Of a DNA stretch of 64,000 bases, positions 48,211 to 57,796 are shown piece after piece. Under the pieces are notes generated by a model that saw nothing but the letters and a program-made list of their open reading frames with translations, was not told the DNA's origin and made no database searches. Position 1 is the stretch's first letter. The number at the start of each line of letters is the position of its first letter. The DNA is from a virus. Made by a program: the position numbers and the translations under genes. Location: IMG/VR virus record IMGVR_UViG_3300025000_000007, positions 1 to 64,000 of that record. One strand, 5' to 3'.

Positions 48211-48414
48211 ATGTCATATCTTGAAAACATGAAAACCGATCTTGAACGAATTAAAGAATTAACTTCTCTTGCAATTAATAATCTTTCGAGGGAAGAATCA
48301 ATAACAAAATATCAGATGATTATTAATGAACTTAATGAGATGGCTGAGAGAGTAACTGATGTGAAACAGAAAGCAAATATAGCTATTCATATGATTGAAA
48401 CTTACAAAAAATGA
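48211..48414 (+). CDS. Hypothetical helical protein, 67 aa
   Basis: ATG at 48211. Helical protein (LERIKELTSLAINNLSREES...MAERVTDVKQKANIAIHMI), coiled-coil-like. It starts 2 nt after the previous stop and ends in an overlap with a possible 25-aa ORF. Confidence 0.5.
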   Translation: MSYLENMKTDLERIKELTSLAINNLSREESITKYQMIINELNEMAERVTDVKQKANIAIHMIETYKK

Positions 48415-48488
48415 GTTGCTATGTGTTTCTTCCATCTTTTGAACCTGTGAGTGTGGAGAAAATGAATGAAAAAGATGATAATAAATAA
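48411..48488 (+). CDS. Possible 25-aa peptide
   Basis: Begins in the stop of the preceding gene (ATGA). Only coupling supports it. A further ORF of 27 aa at 48466-48549 overlaps its end and is similarly weak. Confidence 0.3.
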   Translation: MSCYVFLPSFEPVSVEKMNEKDDNK

Positions 48489-48540
48489 AATAGTTGCAGA
48501 ATTAGATAATAGAGTGGAAACACTTAAAAAAAATATTAAA

Positions 48541-48572
48541 GTGAGTTAATCTCACATTTTCGGTTTTTTATA
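48541..48572. terminator. Terminator between convergent transcripts
   Basis: GTGAG (48541-48545) pairs with CTCAC (48551-48555) over a 5-nt loop, and a TTTTCGGTTTTTT stretch follows. The plus-strand defence island and the minus-strand virion gene cluster (ending at 48578) converge here. Confidence 0.6.
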
Positions 48573-48577
48573 TAATA

Positions 48578-50797
48578 TCACAATTCAGTATTATTCGCCT
48601 CTATATCGTTTGCCCCGGCGAATAAAAATTTCGTGCCCGTCATACCCTTCGCGGTGTTCCCGGCAATCACATTATAATTCGACGTTCCTGCTGTTTTGAT
48701 AGCCTGCCCCGGAAATCCTCCTGTATCGATTATTGTATTATTCTGCATAATGACATTTGATATATCTGTAATCAGTATCCCAGAATAACTGTGGTATGCA
48801 TAATTACAGTCTATGATGGTATTATTTGAAATCACCATTGAGTCCGGGGTGAACGAATTTGCATCTACTGAGATACCATTCCACGACGCATTATAGATAT
48901 TATTTCCTTCGATTACTACATTTGAGTGATCCTGATTTAATTTTATCTGGATGGCATCATACGAAATATTGCTAATGTGATTATTTCGGATAACTAACTG
49001 TTTAAACGCTTCAATGTGGTATTCGTCATCCAGGAATACAATCCCATAGTCTCCACCGTTCTGATAATTATTCTCAATGAACAGTTCCTCATCGATGCAC
49101 CAATACGCACCCTTATACAGACGAGAATTTGCTCCCCCATAAAGATAATTGTCAGTTATGATGTGAACTCCACCGTCTATGGTCCCTCTACGTTCTACTG
49201 CTCCGTTTCCTCCATAGATTCTATTATTTCTAAATGTGGAATATTGTGTCCCATCCCAGAATGCAACAGTTGAACCTACGGGCAGATACATAGTATTATC
49301 GACTACATCCATATCGATACACATATTATGCGCGTCAACACAGCAGGACGTGACTACAATAGCGGCTGTCAGGATATTATTATGTACGGATACTCCTCGG
49401 ATAAGTGAATTTCTCTCATCTGTATTCATTGTTATACAATGTCTACAATTTTCCACATGATTTGAATATATTTCAGCATGTGCAACGCCCGACCAGATCC
49501 CTATTCCATATCCAGACGCTCCGCCAGCTGTTTTTATACTGTCATATACATAATTGTTGAACAGTCTGACATTATATGATGAATATACTGAGATCCCTGC
49601 AAGCCCTGCGTTTTCCACCCGGCATCTCGATATTGAACTATTGACACAATATCTAATAGATATCCCGTTATGGACCCCGGTTTCGTCTGCGTCAAATATT
49701 CTTAGATTTTCGATGTTGACCTCTACGGGTCTGTATACGTTTACTTTCGGAGTGTCGCCTGTCGCATAATCACGCAATAAATTTTCAGTTAGTGTTATAT
49801 CGTTGCCTGATACACTCTTAACGCGATACATTTCTCCTGTTAGTTGATCGTCGTAATCATCGGGGCAGTACAATACATTTTTCCAGAGTTTGATTATATC
49901 CCCTGCCTGAACGTATGCGCCGTTCGATACTTTAATAGTATTGTTGCCAGCGACTGATGTTTCAGTTACGGATAGGTTTTCAACGATGATCTGTCCCTCT
50001 AAATAAAGCCCGTTTGTTGTCCCTGCAACTACATTTTTATTTATAGTCACTTTCCCTAACCCAATTATATTTAATGATTTCCCGGCACATGATACTCTCC
50101 CAGTCCAATTATAAACACCAGGCAGGACGTAGATAGTAGTTCCCCCATCTGCGGCAGCGAAAGCCTCGCCCCATTTGACATGATCAGATGTTCCTGTGCA
50201 TTCATATGCTGCGCCAGATCCTGAAGTCCCGATTGTAATTCCCAGAGCAGCGTCACTGTTTATGACAGTCCCCCCCCCTCCTGCAATTTCGATCCATTCT
50301 ATGTTATCAGATAAAAATTTAGTACCTGTGCCCTCTCCTGTAGGGCATAATCCAGGATTGCTAGTGGTCGCATTTAGCGTAGTTACATTATCAGCCACGG
50401 CGAGTTCGGTTATTTTTATTGCATCTATCCCATCTGATTTATGGCTGGCAGCGTGGCCGGTGGGGTATCTATTATCCGCCAATCTGACATCGTTTCCCTC
50501 GCATGCCGTCCCAGCAGTAGTCCCAAATGTCACCCCTCCGACCCCCTCTGGGACTCCCCATGTGATATCATCCCTGAGATATTTTGTTCCGGTCCCCTCA
50601 CCCTTTGGACATAGTCCATGTTTTGTTGTGCTGGAGTCAAGGTCAGTGATGTCGGTAGTGGTGCCGAGTTTATCGAGTGCAATTACATCAGTACCCCCAA
50701 ACTCATGGGCTGCTGAGTGGTCTGGTATGCTGCTTAGCGCGGCCTCAAAATCCACGGCATTCAATACAATTTTACATTTTCCATCTACGATAGGCAT
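48578..50797 (-). CDS. Tail-spike protein with parallel beta-helix, 739 aa
   Basis: The N-terminal ~175 residues carry two repeat units (HGLCPKGEGTGTKYL near residues 62-76 and PGLCPTGEGTGTKFL near 149-163), typical of phage tail proteins that attach to the virion. Residues 200-739 are a right-handed parallel beta-helix with N-N-x-I turns (EIYSNHVENCRH, IEGNNIYNASW). The middle is homologous to the first helix of the membrane-anchored surface protein at 6.4-9.8 kb. It ends the virion operon and so is the most likely receptor-binding or depolymerase spike. No catalytic residues were identified. Confidence 0.8.
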   Translation of the reverse strand: MPIVDGKCKIVLNAVDFEAALSSIPDHSAAHEFGGTDVIALDKLGTTTDITDLDSSTTKHGLCPKGEGTGTKYLRDDITWGVPEGVGGVTFGTTAGTACEGNDVRLADNRYPTGHAASHKSDGIDAIKITELAVADNVTTLNATTSNPGLCPTGEGTGTKFLSDNIEWIEIAGGGGTVINSDAALGITIGTSGSGAAYECTGTSDHVKWGEAFAAADGGTTIYVLPGVYNWTGRVSCAGKSLNIIGLGKVTINKNVVAGTTNGLYLEGQIIVENLSVTETSVAGNNTIKVSNGAYVQAGDIIKLWKNVLYCPDDYDDQLTGEMYRVKSVSGNDITLTENLLRDYATGDTPKVNVYRPVEVNIENLRIFDADETGVHNGISIRYCVNSSISRCRVENAGLAGISVYSSYNVRLFNNYVYDSIKTAGGASGYGIGIWSGVAHAEIYSNHVENCRHCITMNTDERNSLIRGVSVHNNILTAAIVVTSCCVDAHNMCIDMDVVDNTMYLPVGSTVAFWDGTQYSTFRNNRIYGGNGAVERRGTIDGGVHIITDNYLYGGANSRLYKGAYWCIDEELFIENNYQNGGDYGIVFLDDEYHIEAFKQLVIRNNHISNISYDAIQIKLNQDHSNVVIEGNNIYNASWNGISVDANSFTPDSMVISNNTIIDCNYAYHSYSGILITDISNVIMQNNTIIDTGGFPGQAIKTAGTSNYNVIAGNTAKGMTGTKFLFAGANDIEANNTEL

Positions 50798-50809
50798 GTT
50801 TTTAACCTC

Positions 50810-51037
50810 TCATTCGATTGCGTAATAATTTCCTCTTCCGTCGGGAATTATTGTCGATCTATCCCCGTCCGTCGCGTTGGCCAGTTTCAGCAGGCAGTAA
50901 TCTCCCCCGGGCATCGGGAACAATAGGACGTTGTCGCCGGGGGCTGGATCGCTCAGTTTTTGAAAGACATAGTGTCCGTCACTTGTGGGGAGCATGACTC
51001 CCTGGGACCCTTCTACAATTTCAGTTATGGCCGTCAC
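50810..51037 (-). CDS. Small virion-type protein, 75 aa
   Basis: GTG start at 51037. Contains repeated short beta motifs (SDGHYVFQKL, PGGDYCLLKL, DGRGNYYAIE). A 19-aa ORF at 51021-51080 in another frame carries the same motif (GDGTGDYCDG), so the original gene may have been longer and interrupted by a frameshift, or the two are coupled. Role in tail structure assumed from location. Confidence 0.5.
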   Translation of the reverse strand: MTAITEIVEGSQGVMLPTSDGHYVFQKLSDPAPGDNVLLFPMPGGDYCLLKLANATDGDRSTIIPDGRGNYYAIE

Positions 51038-51076
51038 AGTAATCCCCGGTTCCGTCGCCTGCGATATATTTCACGG

Positions 51077-53677
51077 TCATGATAGCCGCACCGTGACCAG
51101 TTTGCCGGACGCAGTTTGCACAACAGCAGTACCTGCCACGTCATCTTTCGACAGAATGGTGCACACTTCAGGGGTCAACTGTTTTTTGACTGTATCCTCT
51201 ACAATACTCTGTACCGTGCTTGTTGTATCGTCCGACATCGGTTTGAGATACCCAGGCGCGATATACTGATTGTAGGGAGCCAGGACAACAGGATCGGCGG
51301 ATGAATAAATATAGTCAGAAATTGCCTTTATTTCGCAGGTTTCTGTCATGTGCGAAGAGCGATAAACTATCCGTGAAATCCGTAGCCAAGACGGGCGTGG
51401 GACTCCGGAAACATCAATCATGTGAGTACTGTTCGCTTCGTCCCTGGGATCGTAGGCGACCACATAGGGGAGCTGGACGGAGTTAGTAAGGTTCCGGAGT
51501 TCCTTTTGAAACCCTGAGCCAAATCTGATGCGTTGATAAAGTTCAAGATCGAACCGGTTAACAAACTTCATTGTCACAGTTGCCCTCGGGGCTGCAAAAT
51601 AGAGGAGCCATTTTATAGCCTCGGTCTCGGCCGTGCTTTCCCTTTCCTCGATACTGTTATCATTGACTATATACTCCCTGGGGAGTTCCAACCCCTCGTA
51701 CACTGCCGGGGTATATGCAGCGGCAACGGTAGTTTCTCCGGTACTCGTTATCGTACCGTACACTATCACCGTATTGTATTTTTCATCCTGTTCTCCGGCA
51801 ACCTCCGGATCATTGATTATCGAGGGATCAGGCGCTACAAACTCTATCGGGTGGGGGAGGTCAAACCCTCCATAGGTTTGATCTATATCTGCTGCATGGA
51901 CTAGATACAGGGTGGGGGAAAGGACAGGGTGAGTATCAACAATATATTCTTTTATTTTTATGTTCAGGATCGACCCAATGTACTCCGCTATTTTTTTTAT
52001 TGCATCGTACCGGCTGGTCTTTGGGTCAAAAATAAACTGCCTGTCTGGGGTCCCGGAATCAATTATATTCCCTGCCCTTACACCCGTTTTTGATGTCCCG
52101 ATTAATTCCGAAATCCACAAATCCCATGCAGAAAACGCGCCAGCGAGCGAGATCACCTGATAATTCCAGGGTATTTTCTGGACTGAGAGATTCCTGGACT
52201 GATCCGCTGCAAACATTTTCGCAGTGTTTCCCAAAAAGTGAATGGAGGGGGTGACTGAGATCACTTTTCCGACGAAAAGCAGCGTGCCATAAACGGGGAG
52301 AGAATAATAATCATCAGTATACACAGGGTAGCCGTCGTCTGTTTCCACCAGATACCCATCTGCAGTATAGAGCGGGAACTCGTCTGGGATTTCCGAGGTC
52401 ATAACCGGGAAACCATCATCAGTATAAATTGGATATCCGTCCTCAGTGTAAATCGGGAAATTCCGGGCAGACTCCAACGCATCGTGAGCGTAATATTTGA
52501 CCGTGGACCCTTCGCCCTGGACAACATCGTCGGCAAATTCGGCTGATAGTTGAGTATATGCGTCTGATATCGCTTTTGTAATCTCGCATGAAATCAAAGA
52601 ATAGTCCCTGAGCTCGCGCCGTTCTATTATCTCTCCGTCCACCGCTGATACTGATACCGAAACATTGTCGGTTATTTGATCAGGTTGCCCGATCATAAAC
52701 CCGGATGATACTTTTATTGATACAGTATCAAAAAAATAATCTTTTACCGAACTTTGAGTAGAAACAACCACGGCGGCAGCGTCTGAAAAATAATCACTCT
52801 GCTGCAAATATCCGTTTTGTGTTTGAATATATTTTTTATTAAGTGAGATTACCGGTTCAGTGGCTGCATATTTCCGGACCCTGACCCAATCCGCGCGGAC
52901 ATATCCTGCCCCATAATACGCATAGATCTCAATCGGTAGGGCTCCAGATCCCGGCGGGGTGGTCGTGATGGTTCCACGGTAGGCATAATTGACATAAAAC
53001 CGTGGGCTGTTGAGTACATGAGCAACCCCATACACATTATAGGCAGTCCCCGACCGGTTCACACCGTCGTCGTCCCAATCTCCGGAACTGCCACTGTGAG
53101 CAAAACGGTGATCTGTCAGGAGACTACCTGCCGCCCCCTGCCATGCTGCGGCCTTTTGGGTGCTATCGTTTCGAAAACCGAGTGGACCTCGCTGTCCAGA
53201 TTGGTGTGCAGCTCGGATTTCAACCAATGAGTTGAGGGGGAATGTGTTTTTGCTCTCGATGTATCCACTAAGAGAGGAGTGCTGGAGGGTTAATATCGAA
53301 TTTGATACCGTCCCCCCACTGCCTCCGATGGTCCAGAGTGCTGTATTTATGGTCGTTCCCGCGAAGTCGTCCCAGAAATCGAACACATCTGCCCCGGAAC
53401 TTGCAGATTGTACGTTTCCGTTGCCATAATACATGTATATCCGGCTGTCGTTTGCTGGCAACTTGACCCAAAATTTCGCGGTGGAGAACGCGGTATAGGA
53501 CTCTCGATAATGTTTTAGTGGGTTTCCATGTTTGTCTGCAAACCTAACATCACGAAAATCTAACCTCATTCCGGGCAAAAATCGCAGATTGAATGATGCC
53601 TGAAACCCTGCGGTACTGGGTGGGTTTTGAACCGTTAATGAATATTTATATTTCCACAATTGATATATATTTGTCAT
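51077..53677 (-). CDS. Tail baseplate/adhesin protein with DUF2341-type domain, 866 aa
   Basis: The first ~270 residues include a DUF2341/concanavalin-like module (FWVKLPANDSRIYMYYGNG ... FDFWDDFAGTTINTALWTIGGSGG...), typical for archaeal surface and phage proteins, likely binding carbohydrate. Residues 400-460 have an acidic Tyr-rich repeat (YPIYTDDGFPV-like, about six units). The C-terminal half resembles phage tail proteins (Gp27/baseplate hub-like) with VQSIVEDTVKKQL near the end. Its stop overlaps the 19-aa ORF, and its start overlaps the 129-aa gene (ATGA). Confidence 0.7.
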   Translation of the reverse strand: MTNIYQLWKYKYSLTVQNPPSTAGFQASFNLRFLPGMRLDFRDVRFADKHGNPLKHYRESYTAFSTAKFWVKLPANDSRIYMYYGNGNVQSASSGADVFDFWDDFAGTTINTALWTIGGSGGTVSNSILTLQHSSLSGYIESKNTFPLNSLVEIRAAHQSGQRGPLGFRNDSTQKAAAWQGAAGSLLTDHRFAHSGSSGDWDDDGVNRSGTAYNVYGVAHVLNSPRFYVNYAYRGTITTTPPGSGALPIEIYAYYGAGYVRADWVRVRKYAATEPVISLNKKYIQTQNGYLQQSDYFSDAAAVVVSTQSSVKDYFFDTVSIKVSSGFMIGQPDQITDNVSVSVSAVDGEIIERRELRDYSLISCEITKAISDAYTQLSAEFADDVVQGEGSTVKYYAHDALESARNFPIYTEDGYPIYTDDGFPVMTSEIPDEFPLYTADGYLVETDDGYPVYTDDYYSLPVYGTLLFVGKVISVTPSIHFLGNTAKMFAADQSRNLSVQKIPWNYQVISLAGAFSAWDLWISELIGTSKTGVRAGNIIDSGTPDRQFIFDPKTSRYDAIKKIAEYIGSILNIKIKEYIVDTHPVLSPTLYLVHAADIDQTYGGFDLPHPIEFVAPDPSIINDPEVAGEQDEKYNTVIVYGTITSTGETTVAAAYTPAVYEGLELPREYIVNDNSIEERESTAETEAIKWLLYFAAPRATVTMKFVNRFDLELYQRIRFGSGFQKELRNLTNSVQLPYVVAYDPRDEANSTHMIDVSGVPRPSWLRISRIVYRSSHMTETCEIKAISDYIYSSADPVVLAPYNQYIAPGYLKPMSDDTTSTVQSIVEDTVKKQLTPEVCTILSKDDVAGTAVVQTASGKLVTVRLS

Positions 53678-54063
53678 GCCTGAGCCTGCACAATTGCGTA
53701 TATGCTTACTCCTGTGATGCTTTGACCGCTTGCATTGACAACTTTCACTTTCACATACTTCCCTGCCCTGTTCATCTGGACCAGGCCGCTTATCGTCTTC
53801 CCAGCGGCCACCGCGATATCGTAGGAATCTACAGCAACATCATTAGCACCGATGGAAAACGCAGCATTTGCCCCGGTTGGGTCGGCATACAGTTCAATCC
53901 TAACGTAGCCCGTAGTTGTTGCAGACGCACTGAATGCCATCGAGAAACCAATGGAAAAATCAATAGCTCCGGACAAGTTAACACTATTAGCTGAAACTGC
54001 CGGGGTACTCGTCGTTATCGTGGCATTTGAGATAAGAGTTTGAGGTGTTTTTGCAAGTGCCAT
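53674..54063 (-). CDS. Beta-rich virion protein, 129 aa
   Basis: Repeated beta-strand pattern (NATITTSTPAVSANSVNLSGAID...), ending AGKYVKVKVVNASGQSITGVSIYAIVQAQA. It is probably a tail decoration or fibre base. Overlaps the 866-aa gene by ATGA. Confidence 0.6.
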   Translation of the reverse strand: MALAKTPQTLISNATITTSTPAVSANSVNLSGAIDFSIGFSMAFSASATTTGYVRIELYADPTGANAAFSIGANDVAVDSYDIAVAAGKTISGLVQMNRAGKYVKVKVVNASGQSITGVSIYAIVQAQA

Positions 54064-54438
54064 TTAAGCCCTCGTGAATGGGATCGTAACTGTAAATTCA
54101 GCAGCATCACCGTCTGAGTAATTGCGGTTTGCAGCCAGTACCCTCCTGTACAGGAGATGCCCTCCAGAAGGGGCATCAAAAATACCCACCTCCCTGACTG
54201 TAACATTGCCGGAAAATGAAAACAGCGCATTGAAGGAAGCCGTGCCTGGGGAGGTATAAGCACACGTTGCCTGTTTCCTTGCTGCGCCTAGTGTTGTGTT
54301 TTCAGCTCCAAGTGATGTGTTAGATGTGGACTCGGCTGTTGAATCGGTGCCTATAGCGATATACGTAAATTCACTATCAACTAATCCATTAAGGTTTTTT
54401 GCAATATATTCCAGTCCCGTGTTTGTGATCGTTCCCAT
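54064..54438 (-). CDS. Tail-fibre/collar-type protein, 124 aa
   Basis: The opening GTITNTGLEYIAKNLNGLVDSEFTYIAIGTDSTAES is the common phage tail-fibre motif ('tn.Gl..ia..l.g...ftYiaiGtg.ta'), followed by VREVGIFDAPSGG. It lies 1 nt from the next gene. Role in the tail tip is inferred. Confidence 0.65.
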   Translation of the reverse strand: MGTITNTGLEYIAKNLNGLVDSEFTYIAIGTDSTAESTSNTSLGAENTTLGAARKQATCAYTSPGTASFNALFSFSGNVTVREVGIFDAPSGGHLLYRRVLAANRNYSDGDAAEFTVTIPFTRA

Positions 54439-54782
54439 TAATACTCATCCGCCTGTCTAAATTCAATCGAATATGTCCATACACCAGACCCTTCAGCAAC
54501 TTCCCAGATATCTGAAATCTGATACACATAACATCTAAAATAACTCGCTCCGTCTACAATCAAAGTTGAATAATACTCATTTATCAGGCCCTCGACTATC
54601 GAGAGCTCGGAATCCGTTTCAGCATAACAAAAAAAAGTTTTGGGGAATTGGATTATTTTTGTAGACCGTGAAACGTGAATATCTCCAGAGAGCAATTCGG
54701 TTTCTTTTGTTGCTCGTGAAAGCGTTTTTTTAGGGGTCTGCCAGTTTCGTAGAGATACCCCCGCAAATATCACAGTACTCAT
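54438..54782 (-). CDS. Minor tail protein, 114 aa
   Basis: Small protein directly downstream of the tape measure gene on the transcript, overlapping it by ATGA. The position is that of distal-tail/minor tail proteins; the sequence itself shows a beta-rich body (DGASYFRCYVYQISDIWEV). Family not assigned. Confidence 0.6.
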   Translation of the reverse strand: MSTVIFAGVSLRNWQTPKKTLSRATKETELLSGDIHVSRSTKIIQFPKTFFCYAETDSELSIVEGLINEYYSTLIVDGASYFRCYVYQISDIWEVAEGSGVWTYSIEFRQADEY

Positions 54783-57520
54783 GAGAATATCCCCTTCCTG
54801 CGCCTGTCGTCAGCAATTGAAGATTTTACCGCGTTGATTATTGCCTGCAGGTCGGAATCATTTCTGACATAGTTTGGCCCGATCGAATACCTACTTCCCT
54901 CATAATTTGTTGATGAGTTTGATACACTTGAAACGTTTTTAAGTCCGGTACTCATACCAGAATCAAGCGGGCCCCTTACACTTGAAAGCGCACTTGAGAG
55001 GGGGGTTGATAGTTTCCGAATAGAGTTTATGGATTTTGTCAATGGATCAAGAAATATAAAATCCCAGTTCGGGAGCTCTTTAAACGGTCCCTCTTTCGCG
55101 GGGCTGTTGGGTAGGAGCCTCTTAAGGCCGCTTGCTGCTTCAGCGAGGGAAACTTTGGCTTTTGTTCCGGCTGATGAGATCGCTGTTGATAAAGATTTAC
55201 CAAGAGAGGATGCTGAAGAACTTGACAGACTAGATAACGAGCTGCTTATACTTGCCTGCGCCCCGGACACCGCTGATTTAATTTTATTGACCTGCGCCAC
55301 TGCTGAATTATACAAAGTACTAAGCGCGTTAAGGATTCCATCACTTAGGGATTTAACAAAACTGGAACCAACCGATGATAAATTTACACTGAGTGCACTT
55401 TTAATGGCAGTTGGTATACTCTTAACTTTTGTAATTATATTAGTCGCTGCCGTGATGATCAAATTATATATATTGTTCCATTGAGTCCGCCACGAGTTAA
55501 GTAAACTAACGACGGCCGAGACAATTGAATTAAAAACATTCCTCAAATTATTATATAACGATGTGATTAGACTGTGCAAAGTGCTAGATGCTGATGAGGT
55601 AGCACTATTAAAAATATTCCAGTTTGATCTCCATGTATTGAGAAGGAAACTAACGGATGATATAATTAAATTGAATATGTTGCGAAGTCCATTATATAGC
55701 CCCGTAGCAACTGAAACTATCATTCCTGATATAGTCGAGTACGCATTTTTGAGTGCGTCCCATACCACACCAAACTGTTGTTTTAGAGTGGAAACACTCA
55801 TTATAATAGCGTGCCATGTATACTCAAGCTGTTGCCAAAGTGCGTTTGCCTGAGACTTGAGCCATGCCCAAGCAGCAGCAGCTTTTCCCTGAATGTCCCA
55901 CCAATTCTGAGTCCATGCGACAACAAGGAGACCAACTACAGCTATAATTGCAAGGATCGGTATATTTATTGCTGCTAATACCCCTGCCATTGCAGGTGCT
56001 ACCCCTGCCAATACGCCACCGGTTGCAAACAGAGCAGCGAACGCGCTGAATGCTGTTGATATTGTCCCGACTGCTGTTATTACTGATCCAATTATTATAA
56101 GGAGAGGACCAAGAGCCGCGATAAATGCAATGAATCCGAGGATTACAAGTTTTACAGGCTGTGGAAGTGCGTTAAATCCTTCTGCGATGCTTCCTATGAT
56201 TGGGATAATATATTCAAGTGCAGGGACTAATGTATCAGTTACAAGCGGGACAAGAGTATCTTGAAGAATCGGTATGAATTTATCACCCATTTCTATAGTT
56301 AATGAGGCGAGTGTGGCTTTTATTTCATTGAGTGACTGTGTGGAGGTTTCCGACATCGTTGCATATGCTGCACCCGTTGCCCCCATAGAATTACCCATCT
56401 CACCCAATACACCGGTGTATATTCTTCCCTCATCGGCAGATAAAGCCAGTATAGCATTTCCGGCTTCCTGAGATCCAAAATAATCCGACACCCTCGCTTT
56501 CGTATCTCCAAACTTAACCCCCATCATTTCAAGTGCCTGTTCGATGGTTCCCCCGCCTTTTCGGAAATCGTCAAACGTTTGACCAGTCAAATCTTGGAAA
56601 TCGAGTGCGAGAGCTGAAGTTGGATCTGACAACTCAAACATTGCCTTTCCCATTTCTTCAGCACTTGGGACAGTTTTCAACATCCCGTCGTTCATTATTT
56701 GAATCGCTTGATCTAAAGTGCCGCCGGATGCTATAAACTCAGGGAATGATTTGCCAGAAAGTTCTTTAAATCTGTCTGCTGCGACGGACCCCTCTTTAGA
56801 TAGTTCTGATAATAACTGTTTTAATTGAGTCGTTGCCTCACTGGTAGGGATGCCTTGCAATGTCATGGCTGCAAGTGCGGAAACAATATCTCCAAAAGGT
56901 ATTTTCAGAGATGCAGCAACCGACCCAACGTTTTTATAAGAATCTGAAAGTTCTTCAATTGTTGTTTTCCCTAGCCTCATGCCGGTAATCATTATATCTG
57001 ATGCTTGGCCGGCTGAAATTACATCTGATCCATAAGAGTTTACAACACTTGTCAGCCCGTCCACTACTGTAGTAATGTCTGTAGCTCCGGCTATTGCAAG
57101 TTTTGAAGCGACTGTTAAAAAATCAAAAACGTTATTAGGGGGGACACCTGCGCTTAGAGATTGATATAGAGCAGGAACTACAGTTTCAGGGAGAATCCCC
57201 ATTTCTTTTGAAAAATCAAGAACGTCCTGAGTCATTGAATCCATTGCTGACTGGGATGCATTTGGCAGGAGAGTAAAAACCTCAGCCATCGACTTTTCAA
57301 AATCAACCGCCTGTTTGGTTACAAGTGCGATTCCTGCACCGGCTGCAAGTATAGGGGCAGTTATTCCGGCAGTCATTCCAGCACCGGCTGAACTCATGCT
57401 TTTGCCAACACTGGAAAGTTTTGTACCAACGTTTCCAATCTCGGTCTGAACTTGAGCGAATGTTTTGCTCAGTTCTTTCATGTCTCCGATAATGGATACG
57501 ATTAGTTCACCGACTGCCAT
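54779..57520 (-). CDS. Tail tape measure protein, 913 aa
   Basis: The N-terminal ~330 residues match the TP901-type tape measure core: GAGMTAGITAPILAAGAGI, FEKSMAEVFTLLPNA, VVPALYQSLSAGVP, TEATTQLKQLLSELSKEG-like strings. A hydrophobic cluster lies at about residues 447-540. The remainder is long helix and Ser/Ala repeats. The tape measure rule (about 0.15 nm per residue) predicts a tail near 137 nm. It lies upstream of the minor tail genes and downstream of the chaperone/frameshift, as in siphoviruses. Confidence 0.9.
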   Translation of the reverse strand: MAVGELIVSIIGDMKELSKTFAQVQTEIGNVGTKLSSVGKSMSSAGAGMTAGITAPILAAGAGIALVTKQAVDFEKSMAEVFTLLPNASQSAMDSMTQDVLDFSKEMGILPETVVPALYQSLSAGVPPNNVFDFLTVASKLAIAGATDITTVVDGLTSVVNSYGSDVISAGQASDIMITGMRLGKTTIEELSDSYKNVGSVAASLKIPFGDIVSALAAMTLQGIPTSEATTQLKQLLSELSKEGSVAADRFKELSGKSFPEFIASGGTLDQAIQIMNDGMLKTVPSAEEMGKAMFELSDPTSALALDFQDLTGQTFDDFRKGGGTIEQALEMMGVKFGDTKARVSDYFGSQEAGNAILALSADEGRIYTGVLGEMGNSMGATGAAYATMSETSTQSLNEIKATLASLTIEMGDKFIPILQDTLVPLVTDTLVPALEYIIPIIGSIAEGFNALPQPVKLVILGFIAFIAALGPLLIIIGSVITAVGTISTAFSAFAALFATGGVLAGVAPAMAGVLAAINIPILAIIAVVGLLVVAWTQNWWDIQGKAAAAWAWLKSQANALWQQLEYTWHAIIMSVSTLKQQFGVVWDALKNAYSTISGMIVSVATGLYNGLRNIFNLIISSVSFLLNTWRSNWNIFNSATSSASSTLHSLITSLYNNLRNVFNSIVSAVVSLLNSWRTQWNNIYNLIITAATNIITKVKSIPTAIKSALSVNLSSVGSSFVKSLSDGILNALSTLYNSAVAQVNKIKSAVSGAQASISSSLSSLSSSSASSLGKSLSTAISSAGTKAKVSLAEAASGLKRLLPNSPAKEGPFKELPNWDFIFLDPLTKSINSIRKLSTPLSSALSSVRGPLDSGMSTGLKNVSSVSNSSTNYEGSRYSIGPNYVRNDSDLQAIINAVKSSIADDRRRKGIFS

Positions 57521-57523
57521 TTT

Positions 57524-57796
57524 TTACCTCGAAACCTGCCAAGCACCGTTCTTTATTGCTCCATCTGGATGCAATTCTTTGAATTTATCGACACTTATTA
57601 TTTTTTTATCGTCGCCTGCTATCAATTGGCCAAGAACTCCAAAAAATACCCGAGCGTCTGTCTTTTTAGCTTCCCACCCGTACCGGTGATACAAAACCAA
57701 CTGATCCAGACTGCAAAAATCAAGGAGATAATCCGGTTTCGCCCAGGAAAACATAATTCCGAGCTGGGTGATTATCTCCCAAATACTTAGTTTTTT
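57524..57796 (-). CDS. T-part of the tail assembly chaperone, made by -1 frameshift
   Basis: This frame has no own start of use; it continues in -1 frame from the G-part. The slippery heptamer A-AAA-AAC is at 57790-57796 on the minus strand, immediately before the G stop (57787-57789). After a -1 slip the reading runs KKLSIWEIITQLGIMFSWAKPDY and continues for about 90 residues. This is the G/GT chaperone arrangement of siphoviruses and is required to load the tape measure protein. Confidence 0.75.
   Translation of the reverse strand, partial: KKLSIWEIITQLGIMFSWAKPDYLLDFCSLDQLVLYHRYGWEAKKTDARVFFGVLGQLIAGDDKKIISVDKFKELHPDGAIKNGAWQVSR

Noticed and set aside
43470-48414. Type III-like interpretation of the RAMP genes (Csm/Cmr)
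   Set aside because: There is no Cas10 with a GGDD palm domain and no Csm2/Csm5-type neighbours. The gene set csf1-cas11-csf2-csf3-cysH fits type IV-B.
50196-50825. 209-aa plus-strand ORF over the tail-spike gene
   Set aside because: It is an antisense shadow of the N-terminal repeats of the spike gene (Pro/Ser/Val-rich), with no start signals.
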